DNA from: Perkinsela sp. pyNocScin1
Taxonomy: Eukaryota; Euglenozoa; Kinetoplastea; Prokinetoplastida; Perkinselidae
Length of the DNA stretch: 64,000 nt
Direction: 5' to 3'
NCBI GenBank assembly: GCA_964019655.1
Contig: CAXHTR010000008.1
Span: 1,302,001 to 1,366,000 of the forward strand
The notes under the pieces were generated by a model, which searched no databases, had not been told where the DNA came from, and saw nothing but the letters and a program-made list of their open reading frames with translations. The translations under genes were made by a program, and so were the position numbers. Position 1 is the first letter of the stretch, and each line of letters begins with the position of its first letter. This document shows, piece after piece, positions 1 through 10,388 of this stretch.

Positions 1-836
1 CTACCTCCGTCCGTGTTAAGCACCAGCGTATCGACCCGCTCGTCCCTGGCGTCCCCCGCGGCGTCGGCACGAAGAGCGACCCCATCACCATTCCCCTGCG
101 GCTGACCCCGAACGAAGCCGGCTGCCTCCACTGCCCCATCGGCATCAACCAGTGCCTGTGCGCGGCGATCGACAGCGTCATCTCGCAGGCGCTTGAGCGC
201 ACGTACGCGACGACTGCCATGCGGCGCACGCACGCCTTTGGGCGCAGCCCGCTGAACTCCAAGTCTGTCCTCCCTGTGTTCGTCACGCGCATCCTGCGCC
301 TCACAAAAACTTCGCAGGAAGACACGTTCTGGGACCTCGGCTGCGGTATTGGCACTGTTGTGATGCAGGCTGCGCTCCAGCACGGGGCCGACGCCGTCGG
401 GATCGACATCCAGCCCGAGAACATCGCCGTGGCCGAGCAGACGTGGGCGCTCGTGCAGAAAGAGTGGGCCAAGCGCTACCCGGAACGCCACATCGGCAAT
501 ATTACGTTCATCGCCGGCGACATGTTCGCGGCGCTCGAGAGCGCTCGAAACAAAAGTATGAAGAATCCCCCGACGACCGTTTGGATGTCCAACCAGCTCT
601 TCACGGCGCAGATGAACCACCAGCTGGCCGACTTCATGGCGAGCATTCCGTCCATCCGGGCGGTCGCGGCGATGCTCGACCTCTTCCCGCACGAGCGTAT
701 CGGGATCACGCAGAAGCGCAACCCACTGCCCTATGAGCGGTTCCCGGTGATGCGCGACCACATGACGCAGGAGAACGCGCTCGAGTGGAGCGCGGCGGAG
801 GAGCGCCCGTTCTACATCTACGCGCAGCGGGACTGA
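1..836 (+). CDS. DOT1: DOT1-type histone H3 methyltransferase, 5' partial
   Basis: The frame is open from base 3 at the window edge, so the N-terminus is missing; an internal ATG at 219 is unlikely to be the true start because the upstream codons stay open and biased. The SAM-binding motif I reads DLGCGIGTVV (about residue 110 of the visible part), followed by the acidic strand-2 end GIDIQPEN. A later NQLF...MNHQL segment matches the DOT1 NN-x-F motif. Family knowledge: DOT1 enzymes methylate the nucleosomal H3 core lysine (K79 in yeast and human, K76 in trypanosomes). Histone H3 encoded at 18.6-19.0 kb keeps the corresponding lysine. The gene is first in the plus-strand cluster and is followed by 690 bp of non-coding sequence. 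Which DOT1 paralogue it is cannot be told from this fragment. Confidence 0.8.
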   Translation, partial: TSVRVKHQRIDPLVPGVPRGVGTKSDPITIPLRLTPNEAGCLHCPIGINQCLCAAIDSVISQALERTYATTAMRRTHAFGRSPLNSKSVLPVFVTRILRLTKTSQEDTFWDLGCGIGTVVMQAALQHGADAVGIDIQPENIAVAEQTWALVQKEWAKRYPERHIGNITFIAGDMFAALESARNKSMKNPPTTVWMSNQLFTAQMNHQLADFMASIPSIRAVAAMLDLFPHERIGITQKRNPLPYERFPVMRDHMTQENALEWSAAEERPFYIYAQRD

Positions 837-1529
837 GGGGCGAATGTGAATGTAAAGGTGATAAGAAAGTCGGAGAATAGATAATAATGAGATTGGGAGA
901 AGGGCAGATGAATGAAGGTATGCGGGGAGTAATATTTCTCAGTTTATTCTTAGTTAAATTTTAATGTTAGAATGCGCGATGGTGGGAATATGATAGCATG
1001 AAGGGTTTCACAAGTGATTCATGTTAGTAGCGATTGAGTAAGTCAAGTGTCATTGCAGCTGGTGGAACAGCGCTATTGGAGATGTATCCTTGATACGATA
1101 TTCAGTGTGCTTATCTCTGCCCAAAGCATCCAAAGAGAGAGGTCAATTAAGGGTTTCTATTCCTCAATACTCGGGTAAAGTCTGTACATAAAGCTTCTTC
1201 AAAGCTTTTCCACCGGTTGCAGCGGCATCTCCTCGAAAAAGCTTCGTGATTTCGACGGTGTACGCTTTCCTCGCCTTTGCGCTTGATATGGGGCCCATAG
1301 GCTTTAAAATGGGGCCCAGGTTATGTGCAGACCAATCTTCGATCAGCTTTTTGCCGAATTTGATACCTTTGAATAAGAGCGCTCAACAAAGCCCTCGAAA
1401 TACTAGTAAAAATGCATATTCGGCAAAATTTAGGAAAAACCTGCATCAAACTGAGAATCTTACTAAAAGATTGAATCTCTGTGCACATACTTTCTCACCC
1501 ATACCAATACTTACCACTCTTACGCTAAA
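837..1529. other. Intergenic, no gene seen
   Basis: AT-rich spacer between the DOT1-like gene and UCH37. It contains two copies of ATGGGGCCCA (1288-1297 and 1309-1318) and a pyrimidine-rich run just before the UCH37 start. A 95-codon open frame here lacks an ATG start and is not convincing. Confidence 0.6.
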
Positions 1530-2471
1530 ATGAATCCCCTCTCTCCATGGGACACGCTCGAGAGCGACCCCGCAGTCTTCACGAGCCTCCTCCGAGACCT
1601 CGGCGTGAAAGGCACAGAGGTCATCGAGCTCCTCGACCTCGACCAACTCACCGCCCCAGCGCAGCCCGGCGTCCAGAGCCCTATCGGTGTAGTCTTCCTC
1701 TTCAAAATCATCCGCAACCATCCGCCCGCGCCCCAGCACACCCCCGCGAGCGCCGCCACTGTGTACTTCGCGCAGCAGACGGCCCATAACGCGTGCGCGA
1801 CGCAGGCGCTCATCAACTTGCTGCTAAACAAGCGTGACAGCGTCGACATCGGGCCGACCCTCGGCGAGTTTTATGCGATGACGTCCTTCCTCGACCCCCT
1901 CACGCGCGGCGACGCCATCGCCCAGCACGAGACGCTCCGCACAGTCCACAACAGCTACTCGCCGTACGTTTCCATTCGAAACGAGATCAGCAATGCCCAT
2001 CCGCAGACGGCCGGCGACGCCTTCCACTTCGTCACGTTCTTTCATGCAAACGGCGTGCTCTGGGAGCTCGACGGCCTCCAGCGCGGGCCCATCTGCCACG
2101 CGGAGTGCAGCGCCACAGAGTGGCAGGCCTCAGCAGCGCGAGTCCTCGAAAAGCGCATCCAGGCCATCAGCGAGCGCGACAGCAACGGCATTCAGTTCAA
2201 TCTGCTGGCCGTTATGCCCGATCGCGTCGAAGTCCTCGAAAAAAAGATTGCGGAGCACCCAGAAATGGCAGACGAGCTCATGGCGGAAATCGAGTACATT
2301 CGGTCGACCAACGCGGAGAGCGCGAGCGAGATGGTTCGGCGAAAGCACAACTACTTGCCGACAGTCGCTGCGCTCCTGCGGGCCATGGCGAAGAAGGGGG
2401 ACCTCCAAAAGTCTCTAGAGGCGTTTCAGAAGGCGCAGGCAAGTACGAGTGCCAGTGAGGCCCAGGGCTAA
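1530..2471 (+). CDS. UCHL5: Ubiquitin C-terminal hydrolase UCH37/UCHL5 type
   Basis: A 313-residue cysteine peptidase of the C12 family that removes ubiquitin, in other eukaryotes at the proteasome or in chromatin-remodelling complexes. The catalytic set is visible: oxyanion Gln83 and nucleophile Cys89 in QTAHNACATQ, His166 in AFHFVTF, and Asp181 in LWELDGL. The C-terminal ULD-like helix includes RRKHNYLP, the hallmark that separates UCH37 from the short UCHL1/3 enzymes. Length is close to the usual ~330. The ATG lies right after a pyrimidine-rich stretch, as expected for a trans-spliced transcript. All catalytic residues are intact, so it should be active. Confidence 0.93.
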   Translation: MNPLSPWDTLESDPAVFTSLLRDLGVKGTEVIELLDLDQLTAPAQPGVQSPIGVVFLFKIIRNHPPAPQHTPASAATVYFAQQTAHNACATQALINLLLNKRDSVDIGPTLGEFYAMTSFLDPLTRGDAIAQHETLRTVHNSYSPYVSIRNEISNAHPQTAGDAFHFVTFFHANGVLWELDGLQRGPICHAECSATEWQASAARVLEKRIQAISERDSNGIQFNLLAVMPDRVEVLEKKIAEHPEMADELMAEIEYIRSTNAESASEMVRRKHNYLPTVAALLRAMAKKGDLQKSLEAFQKAQASTSASEAQG

Positions 2472-2574
2472 AATATTTCTGCTTTGGGCTCTACATGTAG
2501 TGTACGTAGATTGACTTCTTTCTTATGCGGTTTTTACTAAGGTTTTACTTCTATCGAGGCTTTTGAACTTTTAT

Positions 2575-3000
2575 ATGCAGAAGAAGACATGCCATCGCCC
2601 CTTTCGCACCATTTTCCCGCCGCTCGACGCCCGCACTGGCCAAGCGCTCTACCTCCAGCGTGAAACGCTGCGAATTCTATCGAAAGTCCCGTGGCAGCGA
2701 AAAGAAGAGGCCATGAAGACTTTGGTACCGTTCGAGAAGCTCACGCAGGCTGCAGCGGAGCGAGCGTGCCAGCTCGCCGTCGTTGACGCCTTTGATCGGC
2801 GGGGCTTCACATTTACAGGGGAAGCCTATCCGTGCTACTTTTTCCTGAAAGAGAACTTGCCGGTTGCTGAGCGGATGCACCCGAGGTTCTGGAAGGGGGA
2901 ACCGGTGCGTCTGCTGGCGAGGCACTGGAAATCGCTGCGGCAGAAGGATAAAGAGCGGTACTTTAGGCTTGCAGAAAAGTATAACAGGGCAATGCTATGA
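2575..3000 (+). CDS. Small HMG-box-like protein
   Basis: A 141-residue basic protein starting at the first ATG (MQKKTC); the open frame extends four codons upstream but without an ATG. The C-terminal ~65 residues fit the HMG-box pattern: an aromatic start (YPCYFFLKE), a mid-box helix with HWKSL, and KERYFRLAEKY in the third helix. HMG boxes bend DNA; small HMG proteins in kinetoplastids work on nuclear or kinetoplast DNA, and I cannot tell which applies. The N-terminal half (PWQRKEEAMK...) is also helical and might be a degenerate second box. It lies about 100 bp after UCH37 on the same strand. Confidence 0.6.
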   Translation: MQKKTCHRPFRTIFPPLDARTGQALYLQRETLRILSKVPWQRKEEAMKTLVPFEKLTQAAAERACQLAVVDAFDRRGFTFTGEAYPCYFFLKENLPVAERMHPRFWKGEPVRLLARHWKSLRQKDKERYFRLAEKYNRAML

Positions 3001-3175
3001 ATGTTAGTAAATTTGGGAGATCTGCTTAGTCATATGGAGTGTTTGTTGTGAATTTACTCGTCATGAATAGGACGGGTACTTCATCTTGGCCTGTGCCGTG
3101 TACGATGAAATTTCTCTCATGACAAGCACAGCTACACTTTCGCCTTACTTCTCTATTCTTTACTGAAATGACCTC

Positions 3176-6100
3176 ATGAAAGCACTTGCTAGCGTGTCCT
3201 TTCTCACTTGCTTCCTGCTGAACATTGCCTCCATCGACGCGCGGAGCGTGACAGTGGACCTCCAGGCGAAATGGAAGGAGGTGTCGCCGCTCCACGAGGC
3301 CATGCGCTACATGGACCGCAACGGGCACTTGCCGGCCTTTTTCGAGGCGCTCGCAGCGCAGGTTCTCGATCCCGAGAGGGATGAGGCAGAAGACATCCAC
3401 ACCACAGCTTTTGCTGCCAGTGTTGCCCAAAAAGTTTTGAAGGTGGAAGAGCACGCGCTCTACCAGCGCGCCATGGCCACTCGGCACTTTGCGCCAGCTA
3501 TCCACGGCTGTGCAGATGTTTGCAGAGTAATGCTTGAAAACATTTTCAGAGATGTCGAGCATACAGAAGAATATGCTGATGGCTTTGTGTATGTAGTCAG
3601 TGAGGAAAAGGCGTACATACTCGAAAATGAAGAGAGTTTGCGAAAAGCTCTTGAAAATGGGACATTTGATAGCGATAATCTCCGATGTGTGCCTGTTCTC
3701 GCGAAAGAAGCACCTACATACCACCAGGCATTCCAGCAGTGCGCCCTGTGTGTTTCCTCTGTGAAATCCGAATCGCACAGGCCGAGTGACTTTTCTATTA
3801 CACTTTTTGGTTCCCTTGGCACACAGAAAACGGCCCGCCTCCTCACGTGCATGCAGAAGCTCTGCTTACAACACTACACGTACAGCGAAATCCCAGAAGA
3901 CTTTTTCACTTTTCCAAAGAACAACACTGCGATGTACCTCTCAGGCTATGACGTCAACTTCATTGTAAAGAGCACAGAGTACACCGCCTACGACGCGTCC
4001 AACGGTGCGAGGGCCACGCCCGAAAATACGACGGAAGATATCGCTGCGCTCACTGGCGTGGACTACCTATCACGAATCGAAAAATCACCGCACGAGGCAG
4101 AGGCTATCCGGGCCGAGCACCAGGAGGCGTTCCGGCGCTTCACTACAGGCTGTGCCATTGACCCCCAGTCGCTCACCATTGACGAAGACAATGTCGCGTC
4201 GATGGGCCAGCGTGCGAGCGTCGCAATCATTCGCTCAGGGAATTCCCTCGAAACTTTACAGAAAATTGCCTCGTCGCTCCCGCTGCAGCTCAGGGATCTC
4301 CAGGACATCAAAATGGCGTCGAAGAACAGCAAACGGGTGACGGCAGCCGTCGAGCGCACGCAGGAGCAGAACCGGCACCTGTACAGCCCTGGGGACACTG
4401 TGCTCTTCTTGTGCCAGCGGAAATATGATTTGGCCGACGCGAGCATCTTCTCCCTCACAGATGCTATTTTCGCGGAAATGGCTTTTCAGAAAGATTTTCA
4501 GTATGTTACCGCACTGTGTCTCAAGTTGATGGAACCTGCGAGCCATCTCATGTGGCAAAAGTCGGTGTTTGATGCACTGGTGACAAAATCGGTGCCCCCA
4601 AGTCAGACGCCAACCCCGCGCGTTCGAATTTCCGAACAAGCTGTGTATTGGCTCAACGACCTCGAGCGCGACGCCATGTACGCCAGGTTCCCGGCGGACC
4701 CCATGCAAATATTCAGTGCGCCCTTCCCCATCCCAGTCCGCAAGAACCTTTTTCAGTTTGTCGTAGTACTCGACCCGTCGAGCCGCCCCCACCTGCTGAC
4801 GCTCTTCCGTACACTCAGCGCGTACAGGGACCTTGTGGCCATCCGCATCGGCTATGCCTTTAGCCCCTGGGATGCAGATGATGCGCAAGCGCAGGCCACC
4901 TGTGCCATATCGCAGGTACACGCAGTGCTCACTGCCATGCATCCAGACGACCCCGCAGCTGGCATTGTCTTTCTGGCAAAGTTGGCTGAGGTGGGAACTG
5001 ATGACATTGTCACACTTGAGGACATCGATGCGGTCGTCGGAGCCATGTTTGGCAAGACTCGAGAGGTACTTCTCAGCGATAGTGATGCAGATATTTCAGA
5101 GACTATTTACGAAAAACTGCACGACTTTCGATCGAAAGGATACAGTTCGTCATCGCCAACGTGCTTTTTCAATGGCCAGCGCGTCCCCTGCGATGAAAGT
5201 CCGCAGCGCGCGTACCTCAGTGAGCTTGAGGCGCTTCACCCGCTGATTTTTAATAAAAAGCTCACAGCTGACACTCCGGACTGCCAGCGCACGCTGCTTG
5301 ACGCCTTCGGCGCTGTCGAGCGCTTCCACGCTGTCCACAGGGAGGACCCTACCTATCTCTCTGCGGCGAACTGCCGCAGGCTGGCGGAGAAGTGTGACAG
5401 GTTAGACTGGATTGTCCCGAGTGGGCCCTCAACAGAGGGCATCGCCCTGGTCTCCACGGTCTGGTGCATTGACGTGTCCACAGCGCACGGGCTGGAGACA
5501 CTGATCAACGCACTGGAATATGTTGAAAACTTTGCGACTTCAAGAGACCGGTGTGCGTTCTCTTTTCACGCATCAAAGCCGTCCCCAAACGTCAAAATTC
5601 TCGAGGCTGTGTTTGGTCTGAAAGACTTGAAAGTGGTGCGAGATGTTGTCTCGGTGCTTCTCAAGGAGATGAAAGACAAAATTGTAGGAAATTCACCAGA
5701 TTTTTTAAGAGAACATCTCCGATCGCCCCTCCCAGACAAAACCTTGATATCTCAACTTGACTTTACAACAAAAGCGACAGACTGCATCTTTGCTGATTTC
5801 GCTGCGAATTACTCCTTCGCTGTGCTCAACGGCCGTGTCGTGCACTTCTCAGAGTATCCGCAGCCCATCCGAGCGAGCGACATGCAGATACTGGCGGCGA
5901 GGGCCTCGAGCGAGATGCAGGAAGTCATCGCAGCAGCTGCTGCCAGTTCTTCTGAAGATTTGTCGATAACAGCGCTGAGCAACGCCTTCATGCTTGCGTA
6001 TGCGCTCTATCAGGCAGATGTCCTCGTACACGCAGCGCGCATTCCTTCTATTCCGAGCGCAACGAACGACTCGCTTGACGGCTTTGCCGTGCAGGCCGAA

Positions 6101-7795
6101 AGTGGAGCTGCGCCGCTCCTGTCCTTTGGAAGCACACCACTGTGCGCAGTGGTCGACCCGCTGTCACTGCGCGCAGCAAAGGCGATAGCCTTACTCGAAA
6201 TAGTCCACACCGCCATCGGCGGCGACGCGTGCGTTCTCCTCAACCATGTCCAGCAGCTCACAGAGCGGCCGATTTTCCACTTTTCGACCCATTATGTGCA
6301 GCCACTGTCCCTGGATAGCTCACATGCAGGCGTGCAGCGGCTCGACCTCCCCGAGAACGTTCTGCTGAGCGTGACGGTCCAGCCGCCGCCGTCGTGGGTC
6401 GTTTTCGCGCAGAAGGCATCGATCGACCCCGACAACGTCTACCTGGCGACCGCCGCGTCGCTCCGCGTTTCACTCTCGTACGCGCTCGAGTCCTTTGTCC
6501 TTGAGGGGCAGTGCGTACACGTAGAAGAGGCTTTAGCGCCGCAGGGCGTGTTGCTTGGCTTACGTGGAATAGAGAGTCAGCGGGCAAGTGAAACGCTCGT
6601 GATGGCCTCTTCTGGCTACTTTCAGCTCAAGCACTCACTTGGGCTTCATACACTACCCCTGGGGGAAAATACGAAGGAATACGAAATCGTCAAAGTTTTA
6701 GATGGCCCGCAGTCATTTGAAGTTAAAGTTGATGAAAAGGGTGAAAAAGTGTTTCCACTTCTCTTTCAGAGTTTTTCAGGCGCACCGCTCACAGTCAAAG
6801 TCGCCGAAAGTATCCGAAATGAGTCAAAACCCGCAGAATTAGCTGAGACCCTCCCCCTCAAATCTCCCCAGTCTTTTCTTCAAAAAATTTCGCACTTTTT
6901 CTTCCCGCCAGCTCGGCCCCAGCAGACCGTCCACGTCTTCAGCATCGCCTCGGGCCACCTCTACGAGCGTTTCCTGCGCCTCATGATGTTCCGCGTGACG
7001 CAGACGACACGGGCGCACGTCAAGTTCTGGTTCATCGACGACTTCCTGTCGCCGCGCTTCCGGGCCCTCCTGCCACACTTCGCGCGCGAGTTCCGCTGCA
7101 GCTACGAGCTCGTCTCCTACAAGTGGCCGCGCTGGCTGCGCCGGCAGACGACGAAGCAGCGCCACATCTGGGCCTACAAGGTCTTGTTCTTAGATGTGCT
7201 CTTCCCGCCGGACGTCAGCCGCGTCGTCTTCGTCGACGCCGACCAGATCGTCCAGAGTGACATCGCCAACCTATACAACACGGACCTGCGCGGGCGGGCC
7301 GTCGGGTTCGTCCCGCTGTGCGTCGGGAACAGCCGCAACGAGACGCGGCCCTATCGCTTCTGGGACGCGGGGCACTGGAAGGAGCACCTCCAGGGCAAGC
7401 CGTACCACATCAGCGCCATCTTCGTCGTCGACCTCGACGAGTTCCGGCGCGTCGGCGCGGGCGACGTGTACCGCTCGGCGTACCAGAGCCTCACGGCGGA
7501 CCCGAAGAACCTCGCGAACCTCGACCAGGATCTGCCCAACTATTTGCAGGACGTCGTGCCGATCCACTCGCTGCCGCAGGAGTGGCTCTGGTGCGAGGCG
7601 TGGTGCGACGACGCGAGCCTGCGGCGGGCGAAGACCATCGACCTCTGCAACAACCCGCTCACGAAGGAGCCCAAGATCGACGTGGCCGAGCGCGTCATAC
7701 CGAACTGGCGCAAATGGGACGCAGCGCTCACAGAATTCGAAAATGCGCAGCTCAAGGATGGGGAAGGGAAAGGAAAAGGGGGTGATGAGCTGTAG
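3176..7795 (+). CDS. UGGT: UDP-glucose:glycoprotein glucosyltransferase
   Basis: A 1539-residue ER folding sensor that re-glucosylates misfolded N-glycoproteins so that they rebind calreticulin-like lectins. It begins with a signal peptide (MKALASVSFLTCFLLNIASIDA). Residues ~30-1200 are the divergent thioredoxin-like sensor region. The C-terminal GT24 catalytic domain starts at VHVFSIASG (~1251) and includes the metal-binding DxD in FVDADQIV (~1353), the LNLDQDLPN-like segment NLDQDLPNYLQ, and the WLWCEAWC block. Length matches the family (~1500-1600). The protein ends GGDEL, a possible weak form of the KDEL/HDEL retrieval signal. A three-codon upstream ORF (3168-3179, Met-Thr-Ser-stop) has a TGA that overlaps the main ATG. 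Confidence 0.95.
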   Translation: MKALASVSFLTCFLLNIASIDARSVTVDLQAKWKEVSPLHEAMRYMDRNGHLPAFFEALAAQVLDPERDEAEDIHTTAFAASVAQKVLKVEEHALYQRAMATRHFAPAIHGCADVCRVMLENIFRDVEHTEEYADGFVYVVSEEKAYILENEESLRKALENGTFDSDNLRCVPVLAKEAPTYHQAFQQCALCVSSVKSESHRPSDFSITLFGSLGTQKTARLLTCMQKLCLQHYTYSEIPEDFFTFPKNNTAMYLSGYDVNFIVKSTEYTAYDASNGARATPENTTEDIAALTGVDYLSRIEKSPHEAEAIRAEHQEAFRRFTTGCAIDPQSLTIDEDNVASMGQRASVAIIRSGNSLETLQKIASSLPLQLRDLQDIKMASKNSKRVTAAVERTQEQNRHLYSPGDTVLFLCQRKYDLADASIFSLTDAIFAEMAFQKDFQYVTALCLKLMEPASHLMWQKSVFDALVTKSVPPSQTPTPRVRISEQAVYWLNDLERDAMYARFPADPMQIFSAPFPIPVRKNLFQFVVVLDPSSRPHLLTLFRTLSAYRDLVAIRIGYAFSPWDADDAQAQATCAISQVHAVLTAMHPDDPAAGIVFLAKLAEVGTDDIVTLEDIDAVVGAMFGKTREVLLSDSDADISETIYEKLHDFRSKGYSSSSPTCFFNGQRVPCDESPQRAYLSELEALHPLIFNKKLTADTPDCQRTLLDAFGAVERFHAVHREDPTYLSAANCRRLAEKCDRLDWIVPSGPSTEGIALVSTVWCIDVSTAHGLETLINALEYVENFATSRDRCAFSFHASKPSPNVKILEAVFGLKDLKVVRDVVSVLLKEMKDKIVGNSPDFLREHLRSPLPDKTLISQLDFTTKATDCIFADFAANYSFAVLNGRVVHFSEYPQPIRASDMQILAARASSEMQEVIAAAAASSSEDLSITALSNAFMLAYALYQADVLVHAARIPSIPSATNDSLDGFAVQAESGAAPLLSFGSTPLCAVVDPLSLRAAKAIALLEIVHTAIGGDACVLLNHVQQLTERPIFHFSTHYVQPLSLDSSHAGVQRLDLPENVLLSVTVQPPPSWVVFAQKASIDPDNVYLATAASLRVSLSYALESFVLEGQCVHVEEALAPQGVLLGLRGIESQRASETLVMASSGYFQLKHSLGLHTLPLGENTKEYEIVKVLDGPQSFEVKVDEKGEKVFPLLFQSFSGAPLTVKVAESIRNESKPAELAETLPLKSPQSFLQKISHFFFPPARPQQTVHVFSIASGHLYERFLRLMMFRVTQTTRAHVKFWFIDDFLSPRFRALLPHFAREFRCSYELVSYKWPRWLRRQTTKQRHIWAYKVLFLDVLFPPDVSRVVFVDADQIVQSDIANLYNTDLRGRAVGFVPLCVGNSRNETRPYRFWDAGHWKEHLQGKPYHISAIFVVDLDEFRRVGAGDVYRSAYQSLTADPKNLANLDQDLPNYLQDVVPIHSLPQEWLWCEAWCDDASLRRAKTIDLCNNPLTKEPKIDVAERVIPNWRKWDAALTEFENAQLKDGEGKGKGGDEL

Positions 7796-8402
7796 CACTT
7801 TTGAGAACCTGCATTGGTTTCGGTGATGGTTAGTAAATTTTGAGTAGTTGGAATCGTACCAGTACGTTTTTCATTACGAAAGAAGTGTTTGAAGCACGAG
7901 ACGGAGAGTCTCAGTTTGCAGAAGAGGAACTTCGGCCTTTTCAATGCAGACGTATTTAGGCTTCAGAATTTGCTCTTTGCCTCGGTAAGAGGATCCCAGC
8001 AGCAGAGAGAGAGAGAGATTTTTCATAGTCGCGTGAGTCTACTTCGAGGCCAGACTAAAGCATAGCCCAGTAATCATGGGAGTCACTGTGTACAGTGGAT
8101 TGGTAATATCTATGCGTATGACTGTTGGTTTCGGTAAAGACTGGCGTTACTTCCGCACTTTCTAGTATTTTTGCAGTCAAAGGGGAATAATTCTGTGATT
8201 TGGGTGTTCACCCATGACATCCATTTATGAGTATTAAGGTATCGCTTAGCCAAGAAGAACAGAAACTATCTTACGTTTTACAATAAGTCCCCCAACTCCC
8301 AACCCCTCATTCTTCCTCTTTCGCACCCTTCTTCAATACTCTTTCCTTCTTACTCTCTTCCATCCCACTACCACCTGTTTTCTTTCATTCTCTCCCCTAC
8401 CC
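7796..8402. other. Intergenic with long pyrimidine tract
   Basis: No gene seen. A short GA-dinucleotide run lies near 8000-8020. Bases ~8288-8402 are almost entirely pyrimidine-rich and lead directly into the transporter ATG, as expected for a strong trans-splicing signal. Confidence 0.5.
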
Positions 8403-9731
8403 ATGGATACGCCGTACAGCGCCATCCCTGACGACTCCAAGCTCCCCGTCGAGGACTCCGCCGACGCCCACGCGCACGCCTCCATCTTCTCGACGTCCGC
8501 GAACATCCTGTGCACGATGATCGGCGGCGGCATCCTGTCCCTCCCGCTCGCGTTCGCGCAGGCCAGCGTCATCCCCGCGCTCTTCATCTGCCTCCTCGGC
8601 GCCGCCCTCGCCTCGTGCTCCGTCTACTTCATGTGCAAGAGCTGCGACGCCACTGGCATCTATTCTTTCCGCGGCCTCATCATCCAGTCCTTCTCGGGCT
8701 TCTCCCCGAAGGTCATGGGCGGCCTCGCCGAGGGTCTTATTCTCCTCTGCAACGTCACTGTCCTCATGATCTACACGACCGTCATCAAGGACTCGATGCC
8801 CGACCTCTGCCTCGGCCTCTTCGGCGACGGTGTCTGGACCAAGGGCTACTTCTGGGTACTCGTGTGCGGCGTCTTCTTCGCCCTCCTCTCGCCAATCCGC
8901 CGTCTCAACGAGCTCCTCATTGTCTCGATCCTCGGCTTCGTCGCCGTCATCTTCGTCGCGCTCGTCATGTACATCCGCGCCGTCGGCCCCTGGGGCCACG
9001 GCGGCACCGCCTACATCCCGCTCGAGCGCACTGTCGAGACCTTTAAGCTGTCGAGCGGCCTCCTGCCGAGCTTCAGCGTCGTGTGCGCCGCGTACGTCTT
9101 CCACATGAACGTCCCGCCGCTCTACGGCGAGCTCAAGAACCGCTCGACGGGCCGCATGATGCTCGCGACGCTCATCTCCGTCGCCATCGGCGCAGCCCTC
9201 TACATCTCCGTCGGGCTCTGCGGCATTTACACCTTTGGCAAGCTCGAGACCATGAACCCCGCCTACGGCGGCAACTTTCTGCGCCACTTCACTGAAAAAG
9301 ACATCGTCGCGAACATTGGGCGCATCTTCATTGTGCTGCACATGATCTGCGCCTTCCCCATCTACGCCATCGTCGCGCGCCGCTCGTGGTACATTATCAT
9401 GACTGGCAACGAGGACGAGCACTGCTTCTGGAAGCGCGCCGTCATGGGCGTGACGCTCGTCACGGCGGGCGTCGGGCTCTCGATGGTCATCCCGAACCTC
9501 GGCGTCCTCGTGTCGATCACGGGCGCTGTGTTTGGCACGTCCATCACGTTCATTCTGCCCTGCGTCTTCTACTACCGCATCTACTCGCGCAAGCTCTTTC
9601 TGAAAGAGGCCGGCGGCGAGTCGTGCAAGGCGCTGCTCTACGGCGCCATCGCGATCGCGATCTTCGGCGTCTTCCAGATGGTCGCGAGTCTGGTCATCAC
9701 GATCCAGAACGAGTTTATTCACAGGAAGTGA
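8403..9731 (+). CDS. Amino acid transporter, AAAP/SLC38 family
   Basis: A 442-residue membrane protein with about eleven hydrophobic segments. The N-terminal cytosolic stretch is followed by the family-typical first helix, ANILCTMIGGGILSLP, which resembles the N-x-x-G-x-G-x-L-x-x-P signature of AVT/SLC38 carriers. The C-terminal half contains ...VPNLG-like VIPNLGVLVSITGAVFG and FILPCVFYYRI, also typical. These proteins move neutral or cationic amino acids across the plasma or vacuolar membrane, usually coupled to protons or sodium; the substrate cannot be read from the sequence. Kinetoplastids carry large AAAP families, often in tandem, but only one copy is present here. Confidence 0.9.
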   Translation: MDTPYSAIPDDSKLPVEDSADAHAHASIFSTSANILCTMIGGGILSLPLAFAQASVIPALFICLLGAALASCSVYFMCKSCDATGIYSFRGLIIQSFSGFSPKVMGGLAEGLILLCNVTVLMIYTTVIKDSMPDLCLGLFGDGVWTKGYFWVLVCGVFFALLSPIRRLNELLIVSILGFVAVIFVALVMYIRAVGPWGHGGTAYIPLERTVETFKLSSGLLPSFSVVCAAYVFHMNVPPLYGELKNRSTGRMMLATLISVAIGAALYISVGLCGIYTFGKLETMNPAYGGNFLRHFTEKDIVANIGRIFIVLHMICAFPIYAIVARRSWYIIMTGNEDEHCFWKRAVMGVTLVTAGVGLSMVIPNLGVLVSITGAVFGTSITFILPCVFYYRIYSRKLFLKEAGGESCKALLYGAIAIAIFGVFQMVASLVITIQNEFIHRK

Positions 9732-10388
9732 GCACGGCCTGGGAGTTCATCCACGATAACCACGAATATTGAAACTGAAACTGTATACTGAATTAGTGTG
9801 AAGGGTGGACTGACGAGGTAAATGCGAATTTGTGCGATTTTCTATTCTTTTGTCTGAATTTAGAAATGTGGAATAGGGAAGGGAAGTGTATTGAGATGTA
9901 GGTGAGATGGTGGGTCGAAAAAATGACTCCCTCGTAGAATGTAGAAGACTTCTGCGCAGTCTCAGACATGCCACTACAGTGATGGTCGATGTCAATCACC
10001 GAATATTTCTGACTTCGCTTATCACTCTTTGTGTCAAGTTGTCGTAAGAGCTGAGACTGAAGCCTATCATGCCGTATTCGCAGGCCGTCCCCAAACTTTA
10101 CATCATCTCTCGAGCGATCTTATTTCTCGATGTGAGAGATGGGTGTTGTACTCCTGTACAAGGAAAAGTCCCTTAGATTTCTGACTATTGGCTAAGGCTC
10201 CATGAGATCGTTTCTGCGACAATCACTGCAATTTCAATACATTAGTGTGTGAAGTTAGAGCTCTGCCCATGCCTGCCAATCTAACTTGCCATCCTCTTGC
10301 GTCATTTTTCATGAATGTTTCATGAGTTTGTGAGGCTAAGACATTTTGAAGCTGAGTGAGTGCCACATCGTCTTGCTATCCCTGTATC
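9732..10388. other. Intergenic, no gene seen
   Basis: AT-rich spacer between the transporter and the first LRR gene. Only short ORFs without codon bias occur on either strand. Confidence 0.5.

Noticed and set aside
1246-1533. Plus-strand ORF just before UCH37
   Set aside because: Non-ATG start, AT-rich unbiased codons, and it runs into the pyrimidine tract and the UCH37 start.
8397-9722. 441-codon minus-strand frame opposite the amino-acid transporter
   Set aside because: A shadow frame caused by strong GC-ending codons; its product is an unnatural Asp/Glu/Arg/Val-rich chain.
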